Origin: Seonamhaeicola sediminis
GTDB taxonomy: Bacteria; Bacteroidota; Bacteroidia; Flavobacteriales; Flavobacteriaceae
DNA length: 64,000 bases
Reading direction: 5' to 3'
Assembly (NCBI RefSeq): GCF_004358095.2
Contig: NZ_SMZJ02000004.1
Coordinates: 694,030 to 758,029, forward strand
The notes beneath the pieces were generated by a model. The model ran no database searches and was not told the origin of the DNA. It worked only from the letters and a program-made list of their open reading frames with translations. Positions 25,047 through 33,808 of this stretch are shown in pieces (the first letter of the stretch is position 1; every line of letters begins with the position of its first letter). A program made the translations under genes and the position numbers.

Positions 25047-27767
25047 TTGCACAGAAACAACTTTAAAATACTTTTTGCTCTAAGTTTTACAGTGTTTATT
25101 AACATGTTTGGCTTTAGCCAAGACATCCCTAAAAAAGGAAAACCTATCAAGGCTATTGAAGATGATAGTTTAGTTGTTGATATTACCGATACTGATATTG
25201 ATGTGCCTGAAATATCTGAGAAAACTCAAGATTCAATAGTAACAGATTCTATAAAACCTAAAGAGTTACTGGAATTTACTGTTAAATATTCTGCTACTGA
25301 TTACACAAAATTCAACCATAAAAACCAAAAACTATATCTCTTTAACAATGCAAGAATTGATTATGGAGACATGAATATTACTGCTGGAAGCATAACCATT
25401 GATTATAGCACCAATACCGTTTATGCCAAAGGTATTACAGATACTGTATCAGGATACACACAAAAACCAGTATTCACTCAAGGCACTAACGTTGTAGAGC
25501 CTGACTCTATCATTTTTAACACAGACTCAAAAAAAGCTCTTATATACAATTCTGTTACAGAACAAGGTGAAGGCACTGTTATTGCTAGTCTAACCAAAAA
25601 AGAAAACGACTCTGTCTACTTTATAAAAAACGCAAAATATACGACTGCTACAGATCTTGAAGATCCTGATTATTACATAAGACTTTTAAAGGCTAAAATA
25701 GTTCCAGGTAAAAAAATTGTAACTGGGGCAGCGGGTATGTATATTTATGATGTTCCTACTCCTATTTGGTTACCATTTAGTTTTTTTCCTCAAAGTGAAA
25801 AACACACTTCTGGGATTTTAATACCAACCTTTGGCGAACAAAATGACCGTGGTTATTTTTTACAAAACGGAGGTTATTATTTTGCTATCAATGATTATGT
25901 TGATTTAGCTGTTCTTGGGGATTATTATACTAATGGCAGTTATGGTTTAAGATTAGAAAGCACTTATGCTAAACGGTATCGATTTAGAGGTAATTTAGCG
26001 TTTAGATTTGAAAATTTAATTACCAGTGAACGTGGTTTTCCAGACTATGCAAAAAGAACCATTTATAACTTACGATGGTCTCATAGTCAAGATTCTAAGG
26101 CAAATCCTAACTCAAGATTTTCTGCCTCTGTTAATTTAGGAAGTAGTACGTATTTTAGAAACTCTCTTAATCAGATTAATGCGGGTAGTAACTTTTTAAC
26201 AAATACATTAAATTCTTCGGTTTCATATTCTAAAACCTTCCTGGGAGAACCTCAGGTAAATTATAGTGTTACAGCTACTCATACACAAAACACACAGACA
26301 CAATCTGTTAACATGACACTTCCAACATTTCAAGGAAGCATAGGTAGAATGTATCCTTTTGCACCAAAAACAGGTACCAAAAAAGGGATTATTAAAAATG
26401 TGAATTTACAATACAACCTAAGAGGAGAAAATAGAATTCAAACTACAGATTCACTCTTCTTTAAAAAAGAAATGTTTGATGATGCTAGAGCTGGGTTTCA
26501 GCATACTGTACCTTTAACTACAAACTTTAAGGTATTTAAACATTTTAGTATTAGTGCAGGTACAAATTATAACGAAGTATGGACATTTAACACCGTTAAA
26601 AAAACATACGATTATTCAACTAGAGAAACTATCACAGAAGATATTAATGGGTTTGATTCCTTTAGAACTTATAACTTTAGTACCAGTGTTGGAACCACAG
26701 TTTACGGAATGTTTAATTTTGAAAAAGAGGGCAGAGATTCAAAATTAAAGGCTATAAGACATGTTATGAGGCCCTCTGTAAGCTATAATATTAACCCAGC
26801 CTTTGATAAATATTATGAAAGTACTGAAGTTATTAATGCAGATGGATTAACCCAAGGTGAATTAGATGCTATACAAAGCGCTAATAATTTAGAGTACTCT
26901 AGATTTGAAGGCTCTATTTTTGGATCACCTAATCGGAACTTTTCAAGTTCTATGGGGATATCTATTGCTAATAACTTAGAAGCCAAAATAAAAAATAAAG
27001 ACACAACCGAAACCGAGCCAAAAAAGATTAAACTTTTAAACTCTTTAAATTTTTCTAGTTCTTATAATTTTGCTGCAGATTCCTTAAAATGGAGCCCAGT
27101 TAGAGTTAATGGAAGTACGCAGCTTTTTAATAACCAAATGAGTATTAACTTTGGTGCCACTTTAGATCCATATGCACTAGATAATAATAATGTTAGAATT
27201 GATAAATTTAATATAGATAATGGCGGTAGCTTATTCAGGCTCACTACCGCTAACCTAACTGCCAGTTGGTCTTTGTCTAACAAAGATAAAGGCAAAAAAA
27301 AGAATAATGATAATGTAGCTACTGATAACCCAGAGGATGTTCTACCAAAAAACATAGATTATGCTAATCAGCAAATAGGCAAAGATGAAAATGATGATGA
27401 TGAAAATGAAGCAGATGTTATGTTTTACAGACATAAAATTCCTTGGAATTTACGTTTAGCATACGCTGTTAATTACTCCAACAACCGAAGACAAAATGAA
27501 ATATCTTCACATTCTCTTATGTTCTCTGGTGATATTGATTTAACAAGCAAATGGAGTATAGGAGCTTCATCTGGTTACGACATCAAAAATCAAGGCTTTA
27601 CTTATACTCAATTACGCTTTTCACGTGATTTATTAAGCTGGAAAATGGATTTTAGTTGGATACCTTTTAGTGAGAGAACTTCATGGAATTTCTTTATTGG
27701 TATTAAATCTAGTATTTTGCAAGACTTGAAATATGAACAACGCAGACAGCCTGATCAAAGACTATAA
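25047..27767 (+). CDS. lptD: LPS-assembly outer-membrane protein LptD (Bacteroidetes type)
   Basis: A 906-residue outer-membrane protein that inserts LPS into the outer leaflet. It has a signal peptide (LFALSFTVFINMFGFSQ), an OstA/LptA-like periplasmic domain (about 75-220: LFNNARIDYGDMNITAGSIT and YAKGITDT), then a long beta-barrel with many aromatic strand ends. YIYDVPTPIWLPFSFFPQS is the conserved LptD stretch before the barrel. The start is TTG at 25047: no ATG lies in frame between the promoter and the signal peptide. An acidic Asp/Asn-rich loop (about residues 771-791) is low-complexity. It runs on to RidA with a 15-base gap. Confidence 0.87.
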   Translation: MHRNNFKILFALSFTVFINMFGFSQDIPKKGKPIKAIEDDSLVVDITDTDIDVPEISEKTQDSIVTDSIKPKELLEFTVKYSATDYTKFNHKNQKLYLFNNARIDYGDMNITAGSITIDYSTNTVYAKGITDTVSGYTQKPVFTQGTNVVEPDSIIFNTDSKKALIYNSVTEQGEGTVIASLTKKENDSVYFIKNAKYTTATDLEDPDYYIRLLKAKIVPGKKIVTGAAGMYIYDVPTPIWLPFSFFPQSEKHTSGILIPTFGEQNDRGYFLQNGGYYFAINDYVDLAVLGDYYTNGSYGLRLESTYAKRYRFRGNLAFRFENLITSERGFPDYAKRTIYNLRWSHSQDSKANPNSRFSASVNLGSSTYFRNSLNQINAGSNFLTNTLNSSVSYSKTFLGEPQVNYSVTATHTQNTQTQSVNMTLPTFQGSIGRMYPFAPKTGTKKGIIKNVNLQYNLRGENRIQTTDSLFFKKEMFDDARAGFQHTVPLTTNFKVFKHFSISAGTNYNEVWTFNTVKKTYDYSTRETITEDINGFDSFRTYNFSTSVGTTVYGMFNFEKEGRDSKLKAIRHVMRPSVSYNINPAFDKYYESTEVINADGLTQGELDAIQSANNLEYSRFEGSIFGSPNRNFSSSMGISIANNLEAKIKNKDTTETEPKKIKLLNSLNFSSSYNFAADSLKWSPVRVNGSTQLFNNQMSINFGATLDPYALDNNNVRIDKFNIDNGGSLFRLTTANLTASWSLSNKDKGKKKNNDNVATDNPEDVLPKNIDYANQQIGKDENDDDENEADVMFYRHKIPWNLRLAYAVNYSNNRRQNEISSHSLMFSGDIDLTSKWSIGASSGYDIKNQGFTYTQLRFSRDLLSWKMDFSWIPFSERTSWNFFIGIKSSILQDLKYEQRRQPDQRL

Positions 27768-27782
27768 AACATTATATATCTT

Positions 27783-28163
27783 ATGAAAGAGATTATAACT
27801 ACAGACAAAGCGCCAACTCCATTAGGTCCTTATAACCAAGCTATTCTAAGTGGTAACACTCTATATATTTCTGGACAAATAGCCATAAACACGGAGACTG
27901 GAGAACTTATGTTAGATTCTATTACATCTGAAACTCACCAAGTAATGAGAAACCTAGAAGCTGTTCTAGAAGCGGCAGATATGACGTTTGAAAATGTAGT
28001 TAAATCTTCTATTTTCCTGAGTAATATGGATGATTTTATTGCTATAAATGAGGTATACGGCAGTTATTTTAATGAAGCCACGGCTCCTGCTAGAGAAACA
28101 GTACAAGTAGCTAGATTACCTAAAAATGTTAACGTGGAAATTAGTATGATTGCTACAAAATAA
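27783..28163 (+). CDS. ridA: RidA-family enamine/imine deaminase
   Basis: A 126-residue protein that hydrolyses reactive enamine/imine intermediates released by PLP enzymes. It shows the family features APTPLGPYNQAI near the start, LYISGQIAIN, EAVLEAADMTFENVVKSSIFL and the C-terminal APARETVQVARLPKNVNVEISM, including the arginine that holds the substrate carboxylate (PARETV). Length and order are typical. It follows lptD by 15 bases, so it may be co-transcribed without a functional link. Confidence 0.94.
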   Translation: MKEIITTDKAPTPLGPYNQAILSGNTLYISGQIAINTETGELMLDSITSETHQVMRNLEAVLEAADMTFENVVKSSIFLSNMDDFIAINEVYGSYFNEATAPARETVQVARLPKNVNVEISMIATK

Positions 28164-28219
28164 TTTTCCCTGTTAGCATAAAAAAATTAATTTTGAGTAA
28201 ACCCATTACTTAAAATACT

Positions 28220-29260
28220 ATGCGAATAGAATATGATATAAAATTAGGATTTAAAGATGTTATGATTCGGCCTAAGCGTTCTACTTTAAAAAGCAGGTCA
28301 GAGGTTACATTAGATAGAGAATTTAAATTTTTACATAGTCCCACAACATGGTCTGGTATTCCAATAATGGCTGCTAATATGGACACCGTTGGCACTTTTG
28401 AAATGGCCAAAGCTTTATCCAACAAGAAACTTTTTACTGCCATTCACAAGCATTACTCCGTAGCAGATTGGAATCTATTTGCATCAAATTTATCTGAAGA
28501 AGAATCCAAATATATAGCCGTTAGTACTGGTATAACTGAACAAGACTCTGATAAATTAAGTGAAATTTTAAAATTTAATCCTAATTTAAAATTTATATGT
28601 ATAGATGTAGCTAACGGTTATTCTGAACTTTTCACAGATTTTGTTAGACAAACAAGAAGGTTGTATCCAAACAGAGTTATTATAGCTGGTAACGTTGTTA
28701 CTGGCGAAATGGTTGAGGAGTTATTACTTTCTGGAGCAGATATTGTAAAAGTTGGTATTGGCCCGGGGTCTGTATGTACAACACGAATTAAAACAGGGGT
28801 TGGATACCCACAGCTATCTGCTATAATTGAATGCGCAGATGCAGCTCATGGTCTGGGAGGTCAAATTATTAGTGACGGTGGATGTTCTATTCCTGGAGAC
28901 ATAGCGAAGGCTTTTGGAGCGGGAGCCGATTTTGTAATGCTTGGTGGCATGTTGGCTGGTCACGATGAAAGTGGTGGTGAAAAAATTGTAAAAAACGGAA
29001 AGAACTATAAACAATTTTATGGTATGAGCTCTTATACGGCAATGGAAAAACATGTGGGAGGTGTTGCTGATTATAGAGCTAGCGAAGGGAAAACCGTTGA
29101 AGTTCCTTATCGTGGAGAAGTAGAAACTACACTTCAAGATATTTTAGGTGGTCTTAGAAGTACATGTACCTATGTTGGTGCAAAACGTTTAAAGGAACTT
29201 ACCAAGAGAACCACTTTTATCAGAGTTGCAGAACAAGAGAATAAAACCTACTCAGAATAA
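28220..29260 (+). CDS. guaC: GMP reductase
   Basis: NADPH-dependent conversion of GMP to IMP. The 346-residue TIM-barrel protein is of the GuaC type rather than IMP dehydrogenase: it lacks CBS domains and has the length of the E. coli enzyme. The catalytic loop is [11 protein letters not shown] with C186, the same number as in E. coli. Other landmarks are [24 protein letters not shown]-like [32 protein letters not shown] and the [19 protein letters not shown] segment. It ends in a strong terminator. Confidence 0.94.
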   Translation: MRIEYDIKLGFKDVMIRPKRSTLKSRSEVTLDREFKFLHSPTTWSGIPIMAANMDTVGTFEMAKALSNKKLFTAIHKHYSVADWNLFASNLSEEESKYIAVSTGITEQDSDKLSEILKFNPNLKFICIDVANGYSELFTDFVRQTRRLYPNRVIIAGNVVTGEMVEELLLSGADIVKVGIGPGSVCTTRIKTGVGYPQLSAIIECADAAHGLGGQIISDGGCSIPGDIAKAFGAGADFVMLGGMLAGHDESGGEKIVKNGKNYKQFYGMSSYTAMEKHVGGVADYRASEGKTVEVPYRGEVETTLQDILGGLRSTCTYVGAKRLKELTKRTTFIRVAEQENKTYSE

Positions 29261-29295
29261 AAAGGGTATTACTTTAAGTGGTAATACCCTTTTTT
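29261..29295 (+). terminator. Intrinsic terminator after guaC
   Basis: A perfect 12-bp stem AAAGGGTATTAC/GTAATACCCTTT with an 8-base loop is followed by further T residues. It starts at the stop codon of guaC, and its reverse strand could also stop the convergent fasciclin gene. Confidence 0.88.
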
Positions 29296-29328
29296 AACAA
29301 ACCAAACTAAAATTTATAAAGAAAATCT

Positions 29329-30738
29329 TTAAGGCACAAGAACAGCGTCTATTACGTGAATAACTCCATTTGTTGCTTGAACATTTAACAAACTAGGCTT
29401 TAACATTGCATTACCATCTATTGTTAAGTTACCTAAATCAAGATTAAATGTACCATTTAGAGTAGTTACAGGACCGCTTGATAAATCACTTGAGTATACG
29501 CGTCCTTCAACTACATGGTATAGGAGGATATTTGTTAAAAGAGTTGTATCAAGACCTTGAATTACAGTTTTAGCTTCTTCTATATCTGTTAAATTCAAGA
29601 AATTTAAGAAAGCCTGATTAGTAGGTGCAAAAACCGTTAATTGATCATATGGACCCTCACCCATTAATACTCCAGCTAACCCAGCTGAAGTTGCTGCCTC
29701 AAGTAATAATGAGAACTCTGGAGTAAAACTACTAGCCGTTTCAACTAAATTCATTGTTGGTGGAGATAATACTTTATCAATTACATGTATAACTCCATTT
29801 GTAGACTGAACATTTGGCATAACAACATTGGCATCATTTATCATAACTCCCATACTTAAATCAACTTCAACCGCAGCACCATTTGCCGTTGGCACAAATC
29901 CATTACTTAATTGATTACTAAAAACGTAACCTCCTACAATGTGGTATTTCAATATATCACCAACAACCATAGGATCTAAGCTTTGAATTGTTGAAATAGC
30001 TGTTGCTTCATCCATAACGCCTAAGAAATCCATAAAAGCTTTGTTGGTAGGTGCAAAAACTGTTTCTGGTATGTCATCAGTCAAGCCTCCAGCTAAACCA
30101 GCATGAACAGCAGCCTCTAATAATACTGAAAAATCAGGATTTGTTGAAGCGATCTCCGCCGTAGTCATTGATGGAGGAAATAACACACTGTCTATAACAT
30201 GAATAACGCCATTTCTAGCTTTTAAATCTGCCATGGTTACCATAGCATTATTCACAAGTACACCATTGTCTATATTAATTATCACATCTGCACCATTTAC
30301 GGTTGGAACAGGTCCATTCTCTAACTGATTACTGTAAACAGGCATTCCTACTGCATGATATAGTAAGATATCAGCTAAATTTTCAACTTCGGTTACATTC
30401 TTTGTTGTTATACCCAAGGCTGCAAAGGCTTTATCAGTTGGTGCAAAAACGGTTAATCTATTCCTAGATACTGTACTTGCTAATTTGGTTCTTGCCAAAG
30501 CTTTACTGAGAACGTCAAACGTAGGTTCGTCATAACCATCTTTATTGCTAATTTTTTCTGAAATACCTTGTTCAGTACTATAGTTCTGAAGTACTTCTAC
30601 AATATTTGGCAAATCCAAATTTGAATTGATGTTGTCCACTTCTTCATTACTACATGAAAAAATTACAAAAAATAACAAAGCAGGGATTAAAAAAAAGTAG
30701 AATTTGGGGTGTCTGTTTACTGTTAATGCTGTCTTCAT
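29329..30738 (-). CDS. Fasciclin-domain lipoprotein with three FAS1 repeats
   Basis: A 469-residue lipoprotein: the signal ends at FFVIFSCSNEE with lipidated Cys29, and the acidic residues right after it (SNEEVD) fit a surface-export signal. Three FAS1 domains follow (about 60-195, 200-330 and 335-469). Each carries the FAPT(D/N)xAF box and the NGVIHVIDxVL(F/S/V)PP strand typical of fasciclin proteins. FAS1 proteins act in adhesion or surface attachment. No partner is visible. Its upstream region has a GTTAAAC-N11-GTTTAAC inverted repeat (30763-30787). Confidence 0.94.
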   Translation of the reverse strand: MKTALTVNRHPKFYFFLIPALLFFVIFSCSNEEVDNINSNLDLPNIVEVLQNYSTEQGISEKISNKDGYDEPTFDVLSKALARTKLASTVSRNRLTVFAPTDKAFAALGITTKNVTEVENLADILLYHAVGMPVYSNQLENGPVPTVNGADVIINIDNGVLVNNAMVTMADLKARNGVIHVIDSVLFPPSMTTAEIASTNPDFSVLLEAAVHAGLAGGLTDDIPETVFAPTNKAFMDFLGVMDEATAISTIQSLDPMVVGDILKYHIVGGYVFSNQLSNGFVPTANGAAVEVDLSMGVMINDANVVMPNVQSTNGVIHVIDKVLSPPTMNLVETASSFTPEFSLLLEAATSAGLAGVLMGEGPYDQLTVFAPTNQAFLNFLNLTDIEEAKTVIQGLDTTLLTNILLYHVVEGRVYSSDLSSGPVTTLNGTFNLDLGNLTIDGNAMLKPSLLNVQATNGVIHVIDAVLVP

Positions 30739-30762
30739 TTTGTTTAATTATTTATAATTTTT

Positions 30763-30787
30763 GTTAAACATAGTAATTTTGTTTAAC
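30763..30787. promoter_or_regulatory. Inverted repeat upstream of the fasciclin gene
   Basis: GTTAAAC (30763-30769) and GTTTAAC (30781-30787) are exact reverse complements 11 bases apart, 25 to 49 bases before the start codon. They may be an operator; no regulator is known. Confidence 0.3.
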
Positions 30788-30827
30788 TTTTTACATATTT
30801 AATTAAACATTTTAGATTAAATGACAA

Positions 30828-30851
30828 AAAAATACGCTAAAAAGCGTTTTT
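30828..30851 (-). terminator. Hairpin after the nitronate monooxygenase gene
   Basis: ACGCT/AGCGT with a 4-base loop, extended by A/T pairs, is followed on the minus strand by a run of seven T. It lies 18 bases past the stop codon at 30869. Confidence 0.6.
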
Positions 30852-30868
30852 AATTAAAAAAATCTAAA

Positions 30869-31816
30869 CTAATCTACAAACCGTTTTACAATATCTTTAG
30901 TTGGCAAAATAGCTTTGGTATATTCTATACTAGGACCTGCAACCCATACCGTTTTATATGTAGCTTTTGTAGCTGCTTTTTTGGTAGCGTTCATACCGAT
31001 AGAAAAGCGAATCATTTTAACCCATTTTTTTAACTTACGATTTTTATTGAGCATGTTTTCAATCCATGTAGCTTTCGTGCCTATTTTTTTCACATAAGGC
31101 GTATTGATAACCGTACAGGGTGTTCCTGATATCCTTTCGGTCATTACAATATCTTCGGATCCATAATCAACACAGGCCTGTTTATATTCATCTGTTACAT
31201 GAGCTTCAACGGACGCAATAAACGGACTGCCTACAGAGACTCCCGAGGCTCCATAACTAAGTATTTTATCAACATCTGCCTTACAACCTACTCCACCCGC
31301 AGAAATTATAGGAATATTACAATTTTCAACTAATTCAGTAATTAAGTCCTTTGGTGATATATTTCCTCTGTGCCCACCAGCTTGATTATTAACAGCTATA
31401 ATAGCATCTGCTCCTAAACTTTCAACCTTTTTAGCAAATTTTAAATCTACTACATCACAAAACACTTTTATACCAACTTTATGAGCTTGTTTTATAGTTT
31501 CTTCTGGACTTCCTAACGATGTTATGATAAAATCACATCCTTCTTCACAAATAATTTCTAATTGACTTTTATACTTAACATTGGATTTGTTAACGATTAA
31601 ATTAAATCCAAATGAACCTCCTTGAACTTTAGCTTCTTTAAGAGCTTTTGCTGCTAGTCGTAATTCGTTAGGAGTCCTGTAATTAAGTGCAGGAATACAA
31701 CCTGCTATACCACTTTTCATAGCTTCAGTAACCATATCTACATTAGAAACTAAAAACATAGGTGCCTGAATAATGGGATGGTTAATTTTTAATAATTCGG
31801 TTAGTTTTATCGACAT
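30869..31816 (-). CDS. Nitronate monooxygenase / FMN-dependent 2-nitropropane dioxygenase family
   Basis: A 315-residue FMN-binding TIM-barrel enzyme that oxidises alkyl nitronates or related poisons such as propionate 3-nitronate. Landmarks are HPIIQAPMFLVSNVDMVT at the start, NNQAGGHRGN (the active-site His of the family), ISAGGVGCKADVDKILSYGA and VSVGSPFIASVEAH (phosphate-binding strands). The gene is divergent from the 166-residue secreted protein, and each has one TTATGCAYGCATAA site about 40 bases before its start. Confidence 0.88.
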   Translation of the reverse strand: MSIKLTELLKINHPIIQAPMFLVSNVDMVTEAMKSGIAGCIPALNYRTPNELRLAAKALKEAKVQGGSFGFNLIVNKSNVKYKSQLEIICEEGCDFIITSLGSPEETIKQAHKVGIKVFCDVVDLKFAKKVESLGADAIIAVNNQAGGHRGNISPKDLITELVENCNIPIISAGGVGCKADVDKILSYGASGVSVGSPFIASVEAHVTDEYKQACVDYGSEDIVMTERISGTPCTVINTPYVKKIGTKATWIENMLNKNRKLKKWVKMIRFSIGMNATKKAATKATYKTVWVAGPSIEYTKAILPTKDIVKRFVD

Positions 31817-31846
31817 GTAATAAAGATTTAAACAAAGATAAAAATA

Positions 31847-31860
31847 TTATGCACGCATAA
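31847..31860. promoter_or_regulatory. Dyad operator candidate, copy 1 (TTATGCACGCATAA)
   Basis: A near-perfect palindrome centred 37 bases upstream of the nitronate monooxygenase ATG. It differs from copy 2 at 31943 by one base. The 14-bp TGCA-centred dyad has the size used by MarR-type repressors. Confidence 0.6.
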
Positions 31861-31941
31861 CAACTAAAAATCAGATAGTTACAGAGAACAACATTTAATA
31901 CAGTCATAACTATTTGGTTTCATGATATTTATCATTTTTTT

Positions 31942-31957
31942 ATTATGCATGCATAAT
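31942..31957. promoter_or_regulatory. Dyad operator candidate, copy 2 (ATTATGCATGCATAAT)
   Basis: A perfect 16-bp palindrome centred 43 bases upstream of the ATG at 31993. With copy 1 it forms a symmetric pair in the 176-base divergent gap. Confidence 0.65.
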
Positions 31958-31992
31958 TATTTTTGACGCAATTAATTTAAAATCATTCTATC

Positions 31993-32493
31993 ATGAAAAG
32001 AATACTTTTAGCGTCCTTAATAACAATACTTTCGTTACAAGTCAACGCACAAACTATTGAATTACCAGATACAGTAATTTCCTTAAACTCAAGCTATCTA
32101 AATGCCATAGATTCTGAAAACGTTCCACAACGTGTTAAAAAGTTAGAAGAAGCTGTTATAAATTACAATAATAATGCAATATCTGAGCTTTATGATAATA
32201 AAAAAGATACGTATATCGTATCCTTTAATTTACCAGAAGGCAAAATTATAGCCGCCATTAACAAAAAGGGCAAAATTATTAGAACCTTAGAAAAATATAA
32301 TAATGTTAGATTGCCATTAGAAGTTATGCAAGCTATATCTAACCGTTTTCCTAATTGGGGTATTATTGAAGATATTTATCTTATAAAATACCACTGTAAT
32401 ACCAATAACTTAAAGAAGGAGTACAAGGTTAAGATTAAAAATGAGGACCAAATACTTACCATTAAAACAAATGAAAAAGGTGATTTTATTTAA
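31993..32493 (+). CDS. Secreted PepSY-like protein of unknown function
   Basis: A 166-residue exported protein: signal peptide MKRILLASLITILSLQVNA, cut before QTIELPD. The mature part has two alpha/beta units (about 60-105 and 110-166) of the type found in PepSY-like or BLIP-like periplasmic proteins of Bacteroidetes: KKDTYIVSFNLPEGKIIAAI, then VMQAISNRFPNWGIIEDIY and KKEYKVKIKNEDQ. No enzyme motif is present. It is divergent from the nitronate monooxygenase gene and shares a putative operator with it. It overlaps the methyltransferase gene end by 4 bases. Confidence 0.75.
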   Translation: MKRILLASLITILSLQVNAQTIELPDTVISLNSSYLNAIDSENVPQRVKKLEEAVINYNNNAISELYDNKKDTYIVSFNLPEGKIIAAINKKGKIIRTLEKYNNVRLPLEVMQAISNRFPNWGIIEDIYLIKYHCNTNNLKKEYKVKIKNEDQILTIKTNEKGDFI

Positions 32494-33713
32494 TCTATAA
32501 AGCGATAATAACCACATTTTAAATAAGCACCCTCTGGGAATGTTACTGGGTGATCTATATCATGATGGGTATTCATAATATTTTTGAACACCCTTTTTTG
32601 CTTCTGGAGGCTCTGGGTGTTAATATGAAAAAACGATTGAGCTAACACTCTCGACGAACAGGACGCTAGGACTAAAAGTCCGTTTTTAGAGGTTAGCTTC
32701 TCTCCTAATTCGGCCAATTGTGCATATTTCTTTTTTGCCAAATCAATTTCAGATTGTTGTTTTGCAAAGCTGGGTGGGTCTATAACCACTACATCAAAAG
32801 TTTTTCTTTTACTTATAAGCTTTTTCAATTCTTCGAATGCATCTCCAGCTATAGTTTTATGTATACCAGAATATGGGTTACGTTTTCCGTTTTCAATAGC
32901 AACTTCAAGAGCTTGTTTACTAATATCTAAACTAGTTACTTCAGTAGCGCCATTATAGAGAGCATGTACAGAAAACCCTCCTGCATAAGAGAACACATCT
33001 AAAACCGTTTTGTTTTTACTAAACCCTCCAACCTGTTTTCTGTTGGCTCTATGATCTAAAAAGTAACCTGTTTTATGTCCTTTAATAACATTAGCCGAAA
33101 ACTTTACGTCATGTTCAACAAAGGCTACTACTTCGCTTTGTAAAGTACCATAAACAATATCCCCATCTTTTAAATTATGGCTTTCAGATTGTTGAAGGTT
33201 TCTACTTAACCTAATGACAATGGTTTCTGCTTTAGAAACTTTTTGTAAATTTTGAAGTATGGTTTCTAAATAAGGTAACCAAATTTCAGAATAGAGCTTT
33301 ACCACCAAAACAGTATTGTAAATGTCTGCTATAAGCCCAGGAAAACCATCATTTTCACCAAAAATTAGTCTGTAACTATTTGTATTAGTATTAAGGAGTT
33401 TTGCACGCTTTTCAAAAGCTTTCTCAATCTTTTTAGAAAAGAACGATTCATTAATTTTAGCAGAAGTGAAATGAATCATTTTTATGCGAATAGGAGATTT
33501 AGCATCATACAACCCTAGTCCTATAACCTTATTTTTGTGCTTTCCAAAAACAATGGCTAAATCGCCTGTTTTAGCATCACTATTTATCTTAGTAATACTA
33601 TTTGAAAATACCCATGGATGCTTTTTAAAAATAGATTGTTCGCCTTTTGTACTTAGCTTAATTGCTAAATTCTTTGGCTTTAATCTTGATTTAACTTGTG
33701 ATGAGAACAACAT
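32490..33713 (-). CDS. PUA-domain class I rRNA methyltransferase (RlmI-like)
   Basis: A 407-residue SAM-dependent methyltransferase of the RlmI family, which makes m5C in 23S rRNA. It has an N-terminal PUA domain (about 8-80, HPWVFSNSI), an EEHD-type central domain, and the Rossmann methyltransferase domain from about 210. SAM motif I is VLDVFSYAGGFSVHAL; VVIDPPSFAKQQ is motif IV and ASCSSRV carries the catalytic cysteine region. The start chosen is the ATG at 33713. An ATG at 33767 in frame would begin inside the dnaK terminator hairpin, so it is rejected. Confidence 0.9.
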   Translation of the reverse strand: MLFSSQVKSRLKPKNLAIKLSTKGEQSIFKKHPWVFSNSITKINSDAKTGDLAIVFGKHKNKVIGLGLYDAKSPIRIKMIHFTSAKINESFFSKKIEKAFEKRAKLLNTNTNSYRLIFGENDGFPGLIADIYNTVLVVKLYSEIWLPYLETILQNLQKVSKAETIVIRLSRNLQQSESHNLKDGDIVYGTLQSEVVAFVEHDVKFSANVIKGHKTGYFLDHRANRKQVGGFSKNKTVLDVFSYAGGFSVHALYNGATEVTSLDISKQALEVAIENGKRNPYSGIHKTIAGDAFEELKKLISKRKTFDVVVIDPPSFAKQQSEIDLAKKKYAQLAELGEKLTSKNGLLVLASCSSRVLAQSFFHINTQSLQKQKRVFKNIMNTHHDIDHPVTFPEGAYLKCGYYRFID

Positions 33714-33758
33714 GTAATTTAATAACTTTTCAAAAGTATTAGTTTTATAGGGCATAAA

Positions 33759-33786
33759 AAAACGCAACTTTAGTTAGTTGCGTTTT
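33759..33786 (-). terminator. Intrinsic terminator after dnaK
   Basis: A 10-bp stem AAAACGCAAC/GTTGCGTTTT with an 8-base loop is followed on the minus strand by more T residues, 23 bases past the dnaK stop at 33809. Confidence 0.85.
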
Positions 33787-33808
33787 ATTTATTTATGAGT
33801 TAAAATGC

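Noticed and set aside
33714-33767. Longer N-terminus for the RlmI-like methyltransferase
   Set aside because: It would begin within the dnaK terminator hairpin, and the PUA domain starts after the ATG at 33713.
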